Assembly (NCBI GenBank): GCA_003427395.1
Contig: BFEA01000013.1
Coordinates: 6,624,220-6,688,219, forward strand
Reading direction: 5' to 3'
Origin: Chara braunii
Taxonomy: Eukaryota; Streptophyta; Charophyceae; Charales; Characeae
Length of the DNA: 64,000 nucleotides
The notes beneath the pieces are model-generated. The model saw only the letters and a program-made list of their open reading frames with translations. It did no database searches and was not told the origin of the DNA. A program made the position numbers and the translations under genes. Positions 12,271 through 24,989 of this stretch are shown in pieces; the first letter of the stretch is position 1; each line of letters opens with the position of its first letter.

Positions 12271-12643
12271 GAAAGCTACAGCACTTGTCACTGCCAAGTT
12301 TTTTTGTCTTTTGGTGCATGTCGTGATAGGTGGAACGTTCTCTGGCGAGGCACACTACCCACACCTCGTGAGAAATTTTGCCAAGGGTCGTGGATGATGC
12401 ACTCCTGGCGAATGTGCAATTTAGAATATACGCTCCCACTCTAACCTCGCTCTATTCAGAGAATCAGCATGGCCCTGTGCACGGATGGCATGTATGGGTC
12501 AAGAATGGCCCACCAGAAAAAGAAAGCTACGGCTCGTGTCAGCACCATAATTTTTGTCTTTTATGCATGTGTGATAGTAGTCTAACGACGCATGATGATA
12601 CTCGCACCTCGTAGGAACTTGATGAAGGGCTGTGGCTGCTGCA
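12271..12643. repeat. Direct duplication, ~120 bp copies 250 bp apart
   Basis: A block at 12271-12393 recurs at 12522-12643. Shared islands are GAAAGCTAC, TTTTTGTCTTTT with a following GCATGT, CACACCTCGT or CGCACCTCGT, and a GGATGATGC/GGCTGCTGC end. Divergence is roughly a third, so the event is old. Confidence 0.65.
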
Positions 12644-12649
12644 GGGCTA

Positions 12650-15170
12650 CCACCAGAACATGGTTCCGTACAGAGGCGATAAGCACGGTCCTGCGCAAGC
12701 ATAACACAGAGGGAGAAAAAAGACGAAGGTAAAAAAAAGCAGACGCACCAGTTACACGCATTGAAAGGTCGGTCGTCCGCTGTGTATCGGCTGCTGACGA
12801 GGTCATTTCACTAAAAAAAGATCAAAGAGGGTTCGGTAGCTTCCACAAAACAAGGTTCCGTTCCGGAAGGCTGCTTGGGGGGTATTGGTGGTGGCTTAAA
12901 ACTGCATGAGCAATGTCAGATCAACAGGAAACCGAAGGTACAGCAGCTTTCAGAATAAGCATTCTTGGGACAGAATCAGTCAGAATAGGCAACAGGAGTC
13001 CGGAATCAAAGAAACATCCATCACCGTAGTGGCTCTCGGTACACTACCAGCCAGCCATAGGATACATACATTGCAAACAAGACTTTGCGGCCAATCCGAA
13101 AATTAGAGGCTGCTCGATTGAGAAAACGTACCGACCGCGCCTCGAGGCCCACCCCGAAATTGGGAACGTGGTTTATATCTGCATCCAGAATAGAGTCAGA
13201 TTCTGTGTCCCAAACAGAGAGCCAGGTCCAAGTGGTCCAACTCCGTCTTGTCGATCCTCCACAATTAGCAAAACGTCCCTCTAAGCCTGCAAGCACACCA
13301 ATCCTCCAAGCTCCAAAACGCGCAATGAACAACTGGAAACTTTGGCAAGAACGTGCTCGCAATTGCCAGTGGGGTGGCAGCCATAGGAGAATGCTTCGCC
13401 AAACCTGAGCGACATTTCACAGATACAAAGCCCAATGACTGGACTTGCCGTCAATGCTCTCGAGCGAATGCAGAAATGCTTCTCGCAAAAGAACCGCTGG
13501 CAGCAGCATCCTGACGGTGAGCAGGCTTTTCATGGGAACGCAACTTTAGTGCATCATTTGCAGACATATAACTACAGATGATTCACCATCCAAGCAAGCC
13601 CAGAGTCAATACAAAACTGTTGTTTAAGCAGAAGTTTTCACAAAAGAGTTCCCGAGTATATCTTTCTAAAGAAAGCGCACCACACTTCTGCATTGAATAA
13701 AGACGCACCTGTTGCTTTCCCAGAACCGTTGGGTGGGAAAAGGGGCACGCCAAACCTCATGCAAAAGCTCTGCAAAGCCCTTCTCATTTTCTCCACTACT
13801 TTTTCCCTTCAGGACCTCCCTCTTTCATTTACCATTTTCCTCTCTTCTTTTCAATTACCCATCACCCTCCCTATTTCCCTTTTCATTTATTTTCTTCCAT
13901 CGATTTGCTTTCCGCAGCACTCAGACAGAATTCAGAAGCACCACAGAAGCACCCAATTCAGGCAAACGACCACGCATCTGACATAATGGACCGCAGCAAA
14001 TCAGTAATATGCAATCGCACCACAGCTCTGGCCCAGGAAGTTCTTACCACGATTCCAGAACGATATGACGGGACGCAAGGCATGCAAAGCAAAGGAAACG
14101 GAAGGCGGAAGAGAATCAAATGCAATCATCGAGCAGCAAGAGCAGCCCGAGACGAGCAAATGCAATCACTCCGCAGCAAGAACAGTCAGGAGAAATCAAC
14201 CATGCCACTAGCGGATAGCAAAAGGAACATGGCACCATTCTATTCTATTTGGTTCGGGATCCAGGAGCCAAGAAAAAATCAACACTGGTAAAGGGGAAGC
14301 TTTTCCTGCCTTCTCAAGATAGAGCAGCATATCTCATTAAAGTTTTGCAAGCAACCAGCACTATAACCATACATGTGGAAACAAGCAGAACTGCCTTCGC
14401 AAAGAATTACCCCAAGAAGCAGGGGATAGATAGACTAGTATCGACTCCTAAATATTCCATGGACGCAGAGCAAATCAGCGTATAGACGTGGAATTTTTTC
14501 ACAGAACTCTGTGGGTTCAAAAACAACAAAACTCGTGAAAATGGCAGATGAGAATGAGGTTGACCGTTCACGCCTCGCTTTCTGCAGATTTGGATTGCCC
14601 CTTCAAAAGGGACGGCCCACCTGTGCACTTGTGTGGTCCAGAACTGCTTGCCCACCCCTGATGGTGTACCTCTCAACACACATCCACCACCCCGATAGAC
14701 CCCATGAACCAAGACAGATCGAGGAATACGCATATTACTAGGCAAGGTCGCGAAGCCTCATTCATGTGCAGTCCACTTTGCCATACTAAAGGTGTAACGG
14801 CCATCTAACATAACTTTAGCACTATGCCTTGGAAGAACATTGACATGCCTAACCAGCCATCATCCAGATGGCAGAGGGGCAAATCCACATGATGAGAGGA
14901 AGGAAAGGGGCCGGAAGCTGGATGGAGCAAGCACACTCTTTGTTTGGAATGGAGGCCTTTCAGAGTTTGTTTACAGCAGAATCCTCTCTGCTGCCGACCA
15001 CACAGCTTCACAGATGCGTAACCCAGATAAACAAAAATGACACGCACATCACTAGCTATGAATCAGAATTTCATAATTTGAGGCACAGATCCACAGTTAC
15101 ATCCATTGGCAGGAGGGGTGCAGCATATGGTGTCCCGATCCTGGCGACAGAAGAGATTTCTATGTTGCTA
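12650..15170. other. No recognisable gene
   Basis: Continuation of the A/C-rich tract. Open frames are under 130 codons and unremarkable. A pyrimidine-rich patch lies at 13.78-13.92 kb. Confidence 0.5.
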
Positions 15171-15179
15171 CACTTGCCG

Positions 15180-15274
15180 AACATTTGCACGCAGCGGATG
15201 GACAGCATACGTACAATCAGTCTGCCCCATGACATTCGCACAAAGCAGATGGTAGCATTATGTACAATCAGTCA
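15180..15274. repeat. Tandem pair of ~50 bp
   Basis: ACATTTGCACGCAGCGGATG and ACATTCGCACAAAGCAGATG each lead into a TACAATCAGTC end. Confidence 0.75.
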
Positions 15275-16722
15275 GTGAAGTAAAAGACTGTGCCTCATCA
15301 CTCGTATATTTTCCATAACTACATACCAGTGGGTGGCAGACTGGGTTGATGCTCCCTACAATCGAAAGAAGTCGTCGTACATGGCTGGGAACATTCGCAG
15401 GAGACCCTCGCTCTGTAATCCATGCCTCTGCATCCCGTGGCCCCCTGCCCTGCAACCTCAGAAAAATCTAGACACAAGAATGTGAGGAGTTGGCAGGTAG
15501 TGGACCGTAGTGATACTCCCCACAACAGAAAAGATCCGCCAGAAGGCTGAGGTGCGCATACAGGAGGCAAAATTATCATCCTTTTACTCCCCGAGCCCCA
15601 TACACGGCAGGAAAGCAAGAACATCCATCACATGGGCACTAGGGAACCAAGGTTCACAAAGGCAATAAGAACCAGAGACCAAGCATTCGCAGCAGGAAGT
15701 CAACTCGATCTTCTTGAGACGAGAACAAATACAACCACCCAAGCGGACAAATGCCATCCGCATGCCTTTCAAGGAAAAAAGAGCAAGAAGTCGCCCTAAA
15801 CTGCTGAGTGTAGGTCTCGAGAGGGAACTACTACACAACAGATCTTCCCAACGGCCACTAGCCCTGGTGATCCATAGCAGAGATGGCAGATGGAAACACT
15901 GTCACAATACGAGTGAACGAGGCATAAAATGACGGATGTCAATAAAGACACAAAATGAACGGAGAGTATAGGTTAAACGGATAACCAAAAGAAATACATG
16001 GACTGCCCAATACCGATGGAAGACAGGAGGACGCCACAAAACATACAGATCCCATATGCTCAACAACACCTCTGCAAGAAGGAAAACAGACCATCTGCAG
16101 GTCAGCCTCTCTAATGAAATAACCATCTTGGGCAACAATCAAAAAGGATGACCTCAATGACCTTTGTGCTCGGCATACAAAGGCAACAGCGTCGCCCTTT
16201 AGTTAGTTTCCTCATATACACACCATAACCAGCGCTGCCCACCTTCACCTCACTTCGCCACCATGTCATTGACAGCCGTCATCAGGGAGTGGCAAAACCC
16301 AAGCAAGCAACATCTTCCCCCCTTTCTGTCCAAACCCTCAAACGGGCTTGTACACCTACCAAGAGGTAGTCACACAAGATGAAAGACCAAAAGGGAAAAG
16401 TACAGCCGCACACGATATTAAAAAGGGAGGGACGTCGAGGAGAGGCGGGATTTCGGGCAAAGGAGGGCTTTTTTTCGGTGGGGGAAGGGGGGAGGGCGGG
16501 CAGGCGGGGTTGCAGGGGGGCAAGGGGAGAGCAGTGGTGTGAACAGAGAGAAGTGCGGCAAGATAAGATACCAAAAACTAGAGAAGATAAAGAGGCTAAG
16601 GTGCTCTCTCTCAGCTCAGGAACCATCTGATGCTGCTGTTGCTGCTGATTGTGGGGGAACTTTACAATTCGTCGAGACGTGATCCGTCATGACGATGTGT
16701 CTGTCTACCGAAATCCATCTGA

Positions 16723-16785
16723 TAATGCATCACTTGCCCTAGAAGTCTAGACGATGCATCATTTGCCCTAGAAGTTTCTCTTTTG
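16723..16785. repeat. Tandem pair of ~31 bp
   Basis: GATGCATCA(C/T)TTGCCCTAG followed by AAGT occurs twice in succession. Confidence 0.8.
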
Positions 16786-17220
16786 CTTGTGGGGGTGGAA
16801 CTCTTGCCTGTTAACATAATTGGAGCAAACGAACTGTGTAAGCAACCAAAAGTCTATCCACTGCATATCCCCCCCCCCCCCCCCCTCCCCTTCTTCTTCT
16901 CGTTTGGTCTTTAACCACCCCCCACTCCGTCCTCTCAGCCTTCTTCAAAGCGGCCACCCTCCTCCCCCTCCTCCCTCCAAATGGAGCTGTTACTCCATGC
17001 ACAAACGACAAGGATGGAGACTCAAAAGGGGTATATATCCACACAACCGCGAGGGCCAGGCATGCATCTCCTTCTGCTTCTACAAAAGACAGAACCGACC
17101 TATTCAACTATGGGAGAGACAACATAGCCCCTCAGCCAGGGAAGAGAAGAAGAAGAGAGCTGCTGACCAACAGCAGCAGTCCAACACGGAAGCAAGACAC
17201 CCGGCTACCAGCTCGTCATG

Positions 17221-17466
17221 TCAGCGCTTCGGTGGTCGCTCCTCCTGCTCTCCCGAATCTAAGTCTCTTTTCCGTTTTACACCCGTAGCTTGCTCTTCAA
17301 TACCATCATTCACATCACCATCCTCCTCATCATCATCGAAGTCCTCGGACTCCTCCTCCTCCCCAGGTTCAAAATCACTTGCTTCTTCCTCGTCCTCAGG
17401 CGGTGCCACTGGTTTATTCACCAGGAAATTCATCCCATAACCTCCATTCTCGTCTCCCTCGTCCTC
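17221..17466 (-). CDS. ANP32-related protein, 3'-terminal exon
   Basis: This exon supplies the last 81 residues and the TGA stop (17223-17221) of the gene whose first exon is at 23832-24989. It begins after TTGTGTGCAG, a good 3' splice site, with GAG at phase 0, which matches the phase-0 end of the first exon. It reads EDEGDENGGYGMNFLVNKPV, then an acidic run (PEDEEEASDFEPGEEE), then a basic end containing KRKR and PPKR. A GGYG...LV..PVA block inside an acidic tail and a lysine/arginine-rich end are, as I recall, features of the C-terminus of plant ANP32-related proteins; the KRKR stretch is a plausible nuclear import signal. Further small exons between the two cannot be excluded, but none is needed to keep the frame. 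Confidence 0.8.
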   Translation of the reverse strand, partial: EDEGDENGGYGMNFLVNKPVAPPEDEEEASDFEPGEEEESEDFDDDEEDGDVNDGIEEQATGVKRKRDLDSGEQEERPPKR

Positions 17467-18162
17467 CTGCACACAACGCCACAAAATTTGGACCGTCGTC
17501 AAAAACTGCACCATCAGCAAATGTCGATACCCACATCGTCAGAAAACCAGCTAAATGAGGAACATCAAAGGCCCGGTCCGTGAGGGCAATAATTTCTCTT
17601 CTGGAGTCGGAGCGAGAGGCCAGAAAGCCCATATAGTTTGAAAACTACGAGGAGGGTGACGCTGGCCGTGGACGATATTCTGTTTTCCGACGCTGAAGAA
17701 CGGAGACTTGGCAGGTGTTTGCAGCAGAACGGTTCAGTATGATGGTGGTGTCAATCGTGGTCGGACGAGGGAAGTCAGTTTTTTTTTTTCGCTCGACGAG
17801 TACAACGCTCTGAGAAAAAAAATAAAGAAACCAGCACCGGCCAGGACTGACCTGTCATGAAGATTTTTTCTACTTCAATAAATGAAAGGCTTTCACGGTG
17901 CAACAATCCCATGCCTTTATAATTATCACGTACAAGCAGATTGCCGAGTACTTCGGGCCTTAGATAATGAATTGCTAGTACCTGCAGTGTGAGGTGTTCG
18001 AGGCTGTTCGAGGCCGCACTACAAGGCAACGAAGAAAGCGCACTGTTTCACCAAGAGTGTTACTTCGGGCCCTACCGACCATAATTACCCTATAGTACCT
18101 GCAGAGAATTCTCACCTCATAGTTCAGCCTCTGGTTAGCCGAGGAAAACTGAGCTCCTGCCG

Positions 18163-18247
<85 letters not shown>
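18163..18247. repeat. (CT)n-(AC)n compound microsatellite
   Basis: About 23 CT units (18163-18208) followed directly by about 19 AC units, inside the ANP32 intron. Confidence 0.95.
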
Positions 18248-18248
<1 letters not shown>

Positions 18249-18595
18249 GAGTTATGGTAGAGGAGTCCAGGCGGCTGCGGTCTGTCACAACAGGTTAATA
18301 CGGGTTCATCCTGGCAACATGATGACAACGCTTTATAAAAGGAAAGGCCATATATGGGAGGTACAAATTCGTCGGGGAACCTGGCGGGCTTCCCATTTAT
18401 TCATTTCGATTCGTATAAGGGAGGAGGTCGTCGCTGCATTTTACCACACACGCACAAAAGATTAACCGACACAAACCGGTCCCAATCAACCTTGCCCAAA
18501 ATAGTGGATGGATAATAGTGAGATCTACGGCTGTAACACGTTAATCGAACAAAAAGTTGACGATTCAGGTACTCACTCCCAAGTTCGTTCGGGCC

Positions 18596-18701
18596 GCTGA
18601 TCTAACTCCCTAACCTGCTGTGTCCTGACGGCCCCCGGAAAGTAAGTTATGCAAACCAACGGAGCTGATCTAACTCCCTAACCTGCTGTGTCCTGATGGC
18701 C
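18596..18701. repeat. Near-identical 38-bp direct repeat
   Basis: GCTGATCTAACTCCCTAACC and its following 18 bases occur at 18596-18633 and 18664-18701 with one difference. The near identity implies a recent duplication. Confidence 0.9.
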
Positions 18702-21700
18702 AAATGAGCGCGTGCCATGCACCCAAAACGCTAGCACTGCTGCTGACGTGGCCGACCCCTTTTTCGTTGGGCTTGTCCTATTCGAGTCAATTTGCGGGTG
18801 CTCCTCTTCATAGCGTTAGCATAGACATGGAAACTCCTAACGCAACAGGCACACCCAGGTTGTGGACTGTTCACTGAGCAATCAACAGCGCACCCCTGTT
18901 GCGAAGCGAAGTTCTCGCTAACATGACCCTACAGGTCTTCCTACGTAAAGAGAACAAAAAGAGTTACCAAAGGCGGATGGATACAAAGGGACGCAAGAAA
19001 CGGACACCGAAAGTGAACACAAAGCTGGTCGTGTGTGATATACCATGCCCGACACTGCGGCTGAAATGGCAAAGAGCGGATACATCCCAACCGTCGACAC
19101 GCCTTCCCTACAGCGATTTTTCAGTCAATTTCATCAACCGAGCGACTGGCCTACCTTGTACTACCTAGGACCCAGGCGCGTACCGCAACGAGACATCGTG
19201 CAACTGAATAACAAAGCTCATACGCGAGACAGTAAATGACACGTACAAACGAGAAACCAGACGGATAGACATCGATACTGACGGATGGGTAACCAGACAG
19301 TAACGCAACCAGGCGATGCCGGAGTGCTGAGTGGAGGAAGAACCAGGTCAAGAGGCTAGGTGGCCATACACTGAAAAAAAACAAAGCTGAAGTCCGGCGG
19401 CCTCGAAACCCCGTCTTGTGACGAGAGCAGAAAAGCTCCCGACATCCTTACGAGTGACCCTACTAAATGACTGTCGACCTCATACCGCTTCGGGCATCCC
19501 ACTCAGAAATGAGCACGACGTAGGTCAGTCCATAAAACCGTAATAGCATTTGTGCAATCTTCAGGCCAATCAGGAAAGAAACCTACGTAGGGCACGCGCC
19601 CGAGCACATATCCGTCACCACTACGGAACAGAGGACATATCTGCCCGCGCGTTTCTCTAGGCCCACCCCGAAGCACGACAACGTGATAGTGAGAACAGAA
19701 GAAACGAGGCAAACCCGGCACGACCGATGGAACGACTCTACGAAGGCGTAAGAACACAGCTGGCCATGCTCAAGGCATGTGAAAAGCGGTGCGAAAGTGA
19801 GCACGGCTGCGGTGTAGATCAGCGGTGTGACAGGCCCCCAAACCAAGCGCACCGTACAGACTCGCGCGAAATGAGCGGCTCGGACATATACGTAAAGCAG
19901 GGACGTCGCCACAACAGTGCATACAACTACATCACTAGAGTTGCAAGTAAAGGAAGCGACCTGTCTGTCAAGAATCATCATCTCAGTAGCAGAGAGGAAG
20001 TTCAGATTGTGCTCCTGCGACAGAAATAAGAGGAGGTCACTTTTCTCAATACCAACTCCTTCGCAATAGAGCACATTGACATTGCCGCGGGGGAGGACGG
20101 AAATCTGGCGCCAGATACGCGGTAACGGTGATGACAATGCTGTTAACGGCGGCAGGACGGGAAGTCGCAGTTAACCAACGGACAGCACGTGGAGAAAAGC
20201 TTACGTTAAACCATCCACAAAGAGAGAGAAACCCGTAAAGAAAACGAACCGTTACGACTCGGTGAGACTGATCCCATGGCACCTTCCGGAAATGCAGAAA
20301 GCAAGCAAATGTCGGACGGCCGTCCTGCGTCGTTTCCTTCCACCTCCACCGAAACCTCAAAATAGCTTAAATCGACGAACAGCTCGCTTGAGGCGAGAGA
20401 GAAAGAGACCCTTGCGGCGAGGGGGGAGCGGCGACGGGCAAAAACTGGCGTAAAGCAAAGAGGAGACCAACCGACGTCCGAAGGAGTGACAACAAAGGTG
20501 CTGGCAAATACGAATTCGCATTCGGGACACCATGAAAAGGAACGCCGTGACCACAACTCCGAACAAGCGAAGTACCTCACCTGACAGAAGCCGGCTAGAC
20601 AACCGAGCGCACGAAGACGTCAGATAACATCATACCACTCGACGACCCTTGACGTGGCAGAAAGTGAACAGAACTGGCCCTGCGATTCTTACAACGGACA
20701 GAAGTAAGCCACTACGAACCCCTCCTTTTTCAATCGAAGGGACGCCAAAGGTGAGCGAGACCAAGGGTGGGAACAGTGGCGAGAACCAAAAGCGCGGGCT
20801 TCCGACCTAGCGCTTCTCACGCACTTCGGCTCTCCGACAGGCAATGAAAAGCAGGATGAGGAACAGCCCGATCAGTCAGGAGGAACCCCAAAGCAGGCAG
20901 ACGTACACAGGACGCCAAGCACTAGCCCAACCGCAGCGTCGTCGAACAACCGGGCAACAAGTCGACAACGACATCCCGGCAGAGCATGATCTAAACACAA
21001 GCGGAAACGTCGAAATGATCGGACCACCGCCAGACAGAGAAGGCGGGCAACCAAGGAAAGACACGGAAAAACAACGTACCCGCTACGGCGACACCTCAGA
21101 AGGAAGCTACGGAGCGTACGAGAAGAGCGCGAAGCCTATTCTAGGGCATGGAAACCCGTCACATTTCATCACGCGCAGAGAGAACGCTGCCAAACGGAAG
21201 TCGGAAGAGCGAGCACAGAGGTAGAAGAAGCAAACGAGAAGTAATTTACGATACCATACCACCGAGCCTTGCGGCATCAGCTCACGAAAGGACTAAATAC
21301 CAAATTAAAACCATTATGTACTGCAGACACTCGCTCGCAAAACCCCTCGCGCAAACACCACAAAAGATTATCACCAGTCACGTTATACCATCGGAGATAA
21401 TGCCACTGCGTACGACAACATTCAAGCAAACCATAGTAAGCGCGCAACAGAGAAAGTCGGCAAACCCGTCCTCCCCTCGAATCAATTTCTCTATCCGCCG
21501 TCTTTCGACTAATGCTCTCTCCCTTAGGAGGAACCAAGGAAGACGATGAGAACACAAACAGAATAGCGTTTCCACAACGACACACATATCCTTCACGGAG
21601 CGAAAGGAACAAATCAAGAAAGACCTATTACGTCCAGACATTTCGACAAGCACGGAACAACCGTTCCAGCTAGCTCAGCATCGCACGTCCGCCGCCGCTT

Positions 21701-22395
21701 TGCTACTCCCCTTGTCTGATTTACCTAAAGCCGCGAAACCGATATAACAAACAAAACACAAAAGATGAAGACATGGATTTGCGCAATTAGGAGTGAAAAT
21801 GCCGATAGGCGATCGTGCGCAGTGAACGTCATCAATCAGACACGTCACTGTGCTCATCGCAAGTACCCCAAGTCAGAACGCTCGGATCGTTCGTGTCCCT
21901 TATCTTGAGAATACTGCCGAATAAAATGCCAAGAAAACACCGCACCATCGCCCGTCGGCGTCTCCGCTCCGCCTCGTAGTTCTGGGATGCAAAAAAAGGT
22001 ATCCCTTCCAAAACACGATCCCAAAAGCCCAACCTCCTCCACTTCTGGTGAATCCCGAGCACTTACTCTGCTATTCTATCGAAACATTCTGAAGACAGCG
22101 ATGGAGTCAAACACCACCACTGCCGGAAGCTACTACGTTAAGCAGGATCACATCGAAAACAGATAGGACAGAGGGTACATTCCAAACATTCCGCAATTCC
22201 TCTCGACTCCCAACTCTTATCATATTTTCCAGTCACTAAAGTAGACCGTATTCACAGTTGCACAAACGGAACCGCACACACGCCCCATAGTCAACGGGGC
22301 ACGGAAACTTGTGCCATAAGCCTCCCTCCGCACACTAACAAACATTAGTCGAAAAGCGAGAAAGCGAAGACGTGGCAGGCAGGTTCTCCGAAGGA

Positions 22396-22514
22396 GTCGT
22401 GCAGAGGCGTAGAGATTCTTGAGAGCGAAGGCGTGAGTTCAAACCGAGGCCAGGAGGGCAGACTTCTAACGGACAAGATTCAAATCTTGAACCGTTTACC
22501 CTCACGTCCTCCTA
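22396..22514 (+). repeat. tRNA-like / SINE-like pieces with hairpin
   Basis: GTGAGTTCAAACCGAGG (about 22434) fits a pol III box B, preceded at tRNA-like distance by a GCGTAGAG stretch. A second box-B-like AAGATTCAAATCTTG follows near 22485. It is itself a hairpin, nested in AACGG...CCGTT and AGGAGG...TCCTCCT pairings. Confidence 0.4.
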
Positions 22515-23831
22515 GAAACCCTTCATTCCTCTTCGGCTGTCTGCCAGATAGAATTTAGGGCCAATTGATGCAGCAGTAATCAAGACTAACCAAGACCGAA
22601 TCCAGGGACAGGAAAAACGCTGGCAAAAGCAAGTGCCGCCAAAGTCAGCGAGGAAAATAGCAGCCCTACCCTCCGACTGCGTAACCGCAGAAAGAAGGAA
22701 AACCCCTACCTACCCCTACCTCCGCCGCACTTAATGATATGCTCACCACTTTTCTCCTTCATTACCATCGTGCCGTCGCGCCACCCGCCTCCCGAGGTCT
22801 ATGATTGATGCCCAGACAAACTCAAAGATTGCCCCCCTCATGTTTGCACCATTCACACGCACTGCAATCGTGAAGCCACAAGAACTGGTGGAATACCCAC
22901 GCATGGCAAAACTAGCACCACCGTCTCCTTCCCGCAGCATTGATGCTCTTCCCCTACCGACATAGGGCAACAATAACGGTCAGCATCTCGTTCGTTTCAC
23001 ATTACTCGCAAGAGAGGCAACGGGATTTCTCCGAGAGCCCTCTCCCTCCGTATACATCCAAACCCAATTAACAGTCTTCTCACAACTGCTGATACTGGTG
23101 CGACTGCATGAACATCCCTTCCAGAACACAGCTTCCTTCCAGTTGCCGGGCGTCCAAGGCTCCAGTGTAGGTAGAGAGAAAAGTGAGCGCGGGAGAACAC
23201 GCAAAGGAGTTCAGAGTGAGCTCCGACGGCGGACTGAGAGGCACGGAGACAAAAATGAAAGAAAGAGACGCACGGCTGACTGCGCTCAGTGTTCGAGATG
23301 CCCAAGTGACGGATGCCGTTACTTCTGGTGCCTCCTCAAGTTGTTTAAATTCATGATGTTAAACCCTTCATAGGGTAAGCAGAGAGCAGAATGGATAATT
23401 GACCCGGAATTAACCTTACGAAAGACACGAGGCCAGACAGGAACAGAGAGGAGGAGAACAGAGAAAGTAGGGGAACGTCACTTCCAAGAAACGAGCGAAT
23501 TTTTGTCGCCTGTGACGACCAGAAATTGCAAACTGAAGGCAAATCAGTGATTAAGACTTCTTCCTAGTCACGAGACCAGAAATTGCGAAACTCAAGACAG
23601 CCAGGGAGAGTAAGATTTTTGCCTAGTCTGCGCGCTTATGAAAAAAAAACTGACAACCATACAAGCAAAGAGGAGGCCTTTGAAATTTCCATTCGAGCTG
23701 ATTGACACTATGGAAAAATTGGTTCTCACGAATCCACAAGTCAGTCGAGGAATCATGCAAAAAAAGCAAAGAAGAAGCGCGAACTTGACTCCCGAGGAAA
23801 CCCAGAAAAAGCAACGGGGCAAGATACGCAC

Positions 23832-24989
23832 CTCTGCATCGTCGTCTTCTTCGTCATCATCCTCCGCCTCTTCCTCTTCCCCGTCCTCCGCTGCATCCTC
23901 GTCCTGATCTTCATCCTCTTCCGGTTCGTCTTCATCGTCTTCGTCTTCGTCATCGTCTTCATCCTCTTCGACATCGCCGTGCATTCCGACAGTCCTGGAC
24001 TGTATTGTCATTCCCGCCCCCGGGGTTGCACCAACCGCTTCTTCATCCTCCTCTTCCTCGTCTTCCTCGCTCTCCGCGTCCTCTTCCTCACCTTCCATCT
24101 CCTCTTCATCGCCGTCCTCTGCGTCTTCTAACTCGACATCCTCGCCGTCCCCATCCTGATCATCCTCCTCTTCCTCGGAGCCTTCACCTGACCCCTCCTC
24201 ACCGACAGCAATGGGCGCGTTACCAGCGTGTCCAAACGATGCAGCTGCTGCTGCTTGGGACGGGTTACCATCCTCATCCTCTTCCTCTTCCTCCTCCTCT
24301 TCCTCGTCCTCCTCTTCGTCCTCTTCGTCCTCTTCTTCCTCCTCGCCTTCTTCCTGATCTCCCTCGTCCTCCTCCTCGTCCTCCTCCAGCAACGTCTGCG
24401 CACCTTGTTTCACAGCAAATCGCCCGTCCTCTCCGTCACCATCCTCTAGGACGTCATCTCCATTTTCCTCTGCCTCTTCCTCATCGTCATACTCTTCGTC
24501 CTCGTCGTCCGTCTCTGGCCGCTCATTGTTCTCGGCGTCCACCTTGTCCAGGTAGCGCAGCGACTTGATCATGCTGAACACCTGGCTTTTGTAATCCGGC
24601 AGTCTTGTCACCGGACACTCGTATAGGTCGAGAGACTCTATTTTCAACTCCGCTAGAGGTTGTAAATCGGCCAACGTCTGGATTCTGTTGTTGCTCAGGT
24701 CAAGCTCCCTCAGCGACGTTAACCCCGCCTTGACCAGGTGCTCCAGCCCCGTCGAAATCCGATTATCGCTTAAAGTGAGAGAGCGAAGATTGGGTAAGTG
24801 CGGAAAGTTGTCCAGCGACGAGAGTCCCACGCTGCTCAAGGATAGCTCCTTCAGATTCTTATACCCGTCCAACGACAACACTTGCGTGCACTTCAGCTTA
24901 TTATCCAGGTTCAGGCTCTGCGTCTGCTCCGGAGGATGACCACCCGCAACAAGCCGCGCAGCTTCCACCGCCTTTTCCCACCCATCCAT
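23832..24989 (-). CDS. ANP32-related protein, first coding exon
   Basis: Acidic leucine-rich nuclear phosphoprotein 32-related protein. Family members bind histones and phosphatase 2A and act in chromatin and RNA metabolism in the nucleus; the plant branch is little studied. The exon starts at ATG 24989 (MDGWEKAVEAARLVAGG, as in plant homologues) and encodes 386 residues. Leucine-rich repeats occur at about residues 48-55 (LSLSSVGL), 68-78 (LRSLTLSDNRI), 93-103 (LRELDLSNNRI) and 117-133, and the cap (YECPVTRLPDY, then MIKSLRYLDKVDAENNERPE) runs to about 159. From about 160 it is nearly all Asp/Glu. The exon ends GCAGAG|GTGCGT in phase 0. Joined to 17221-17466 it gives 467 residues, close to plant homologues as I recall them (about 420-460). 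The long acidic trinucleotide tract is prone to length change. A 465-codon reading that runs past the donor is an artefact. Confidence 0.88.

Larger units (their letters stand above)
17467..23831 (-). other. ANP32 intron, about 6.4 kb
   Basis: Starts with GTGCGT (23831 downward) and ends with GTGTGCAG (up to 17467), giving GT-AG borders. It holds a compound CT/AC microsatellite, a 38-bp direct repeat and tRNA-like pieces, and otherwise no recognisable gene. Open frames up to 184 codons exist on the minus strand near 19.6-20.1 kb but lack motifs. Much of this intron is probably inserted mobile DNA. Confidence 0.7.

Noticed and set aside
16820-17440. 206-codon plus-strand frame
   Set aside because: It is antisense to the ANP32 terminal exon and composed of Pro/Ser runs from pyrimidine-rich sequence.
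19583-20137. 184-codon minus-strand frame in the ANP32 intron
   Set aside because: Val/Ser/Cys-rich with no recognisable domain; likely chance in T-poor plus-strand sequence.
23592-23831. Extension of the ANP32 frame past residue 386
   Set aside because: The sequence after GAG|GTGCGT loses the acidic pattern and reads hydrophobic; the C-terminal exon at 17221-17466 fits the family instead.
24005-24568. 187-codon plus-strand Pro/Arg-rich frame
   Set aside because: Shadow of the Asp/Glu codons of ANP32 on the opposite strand.
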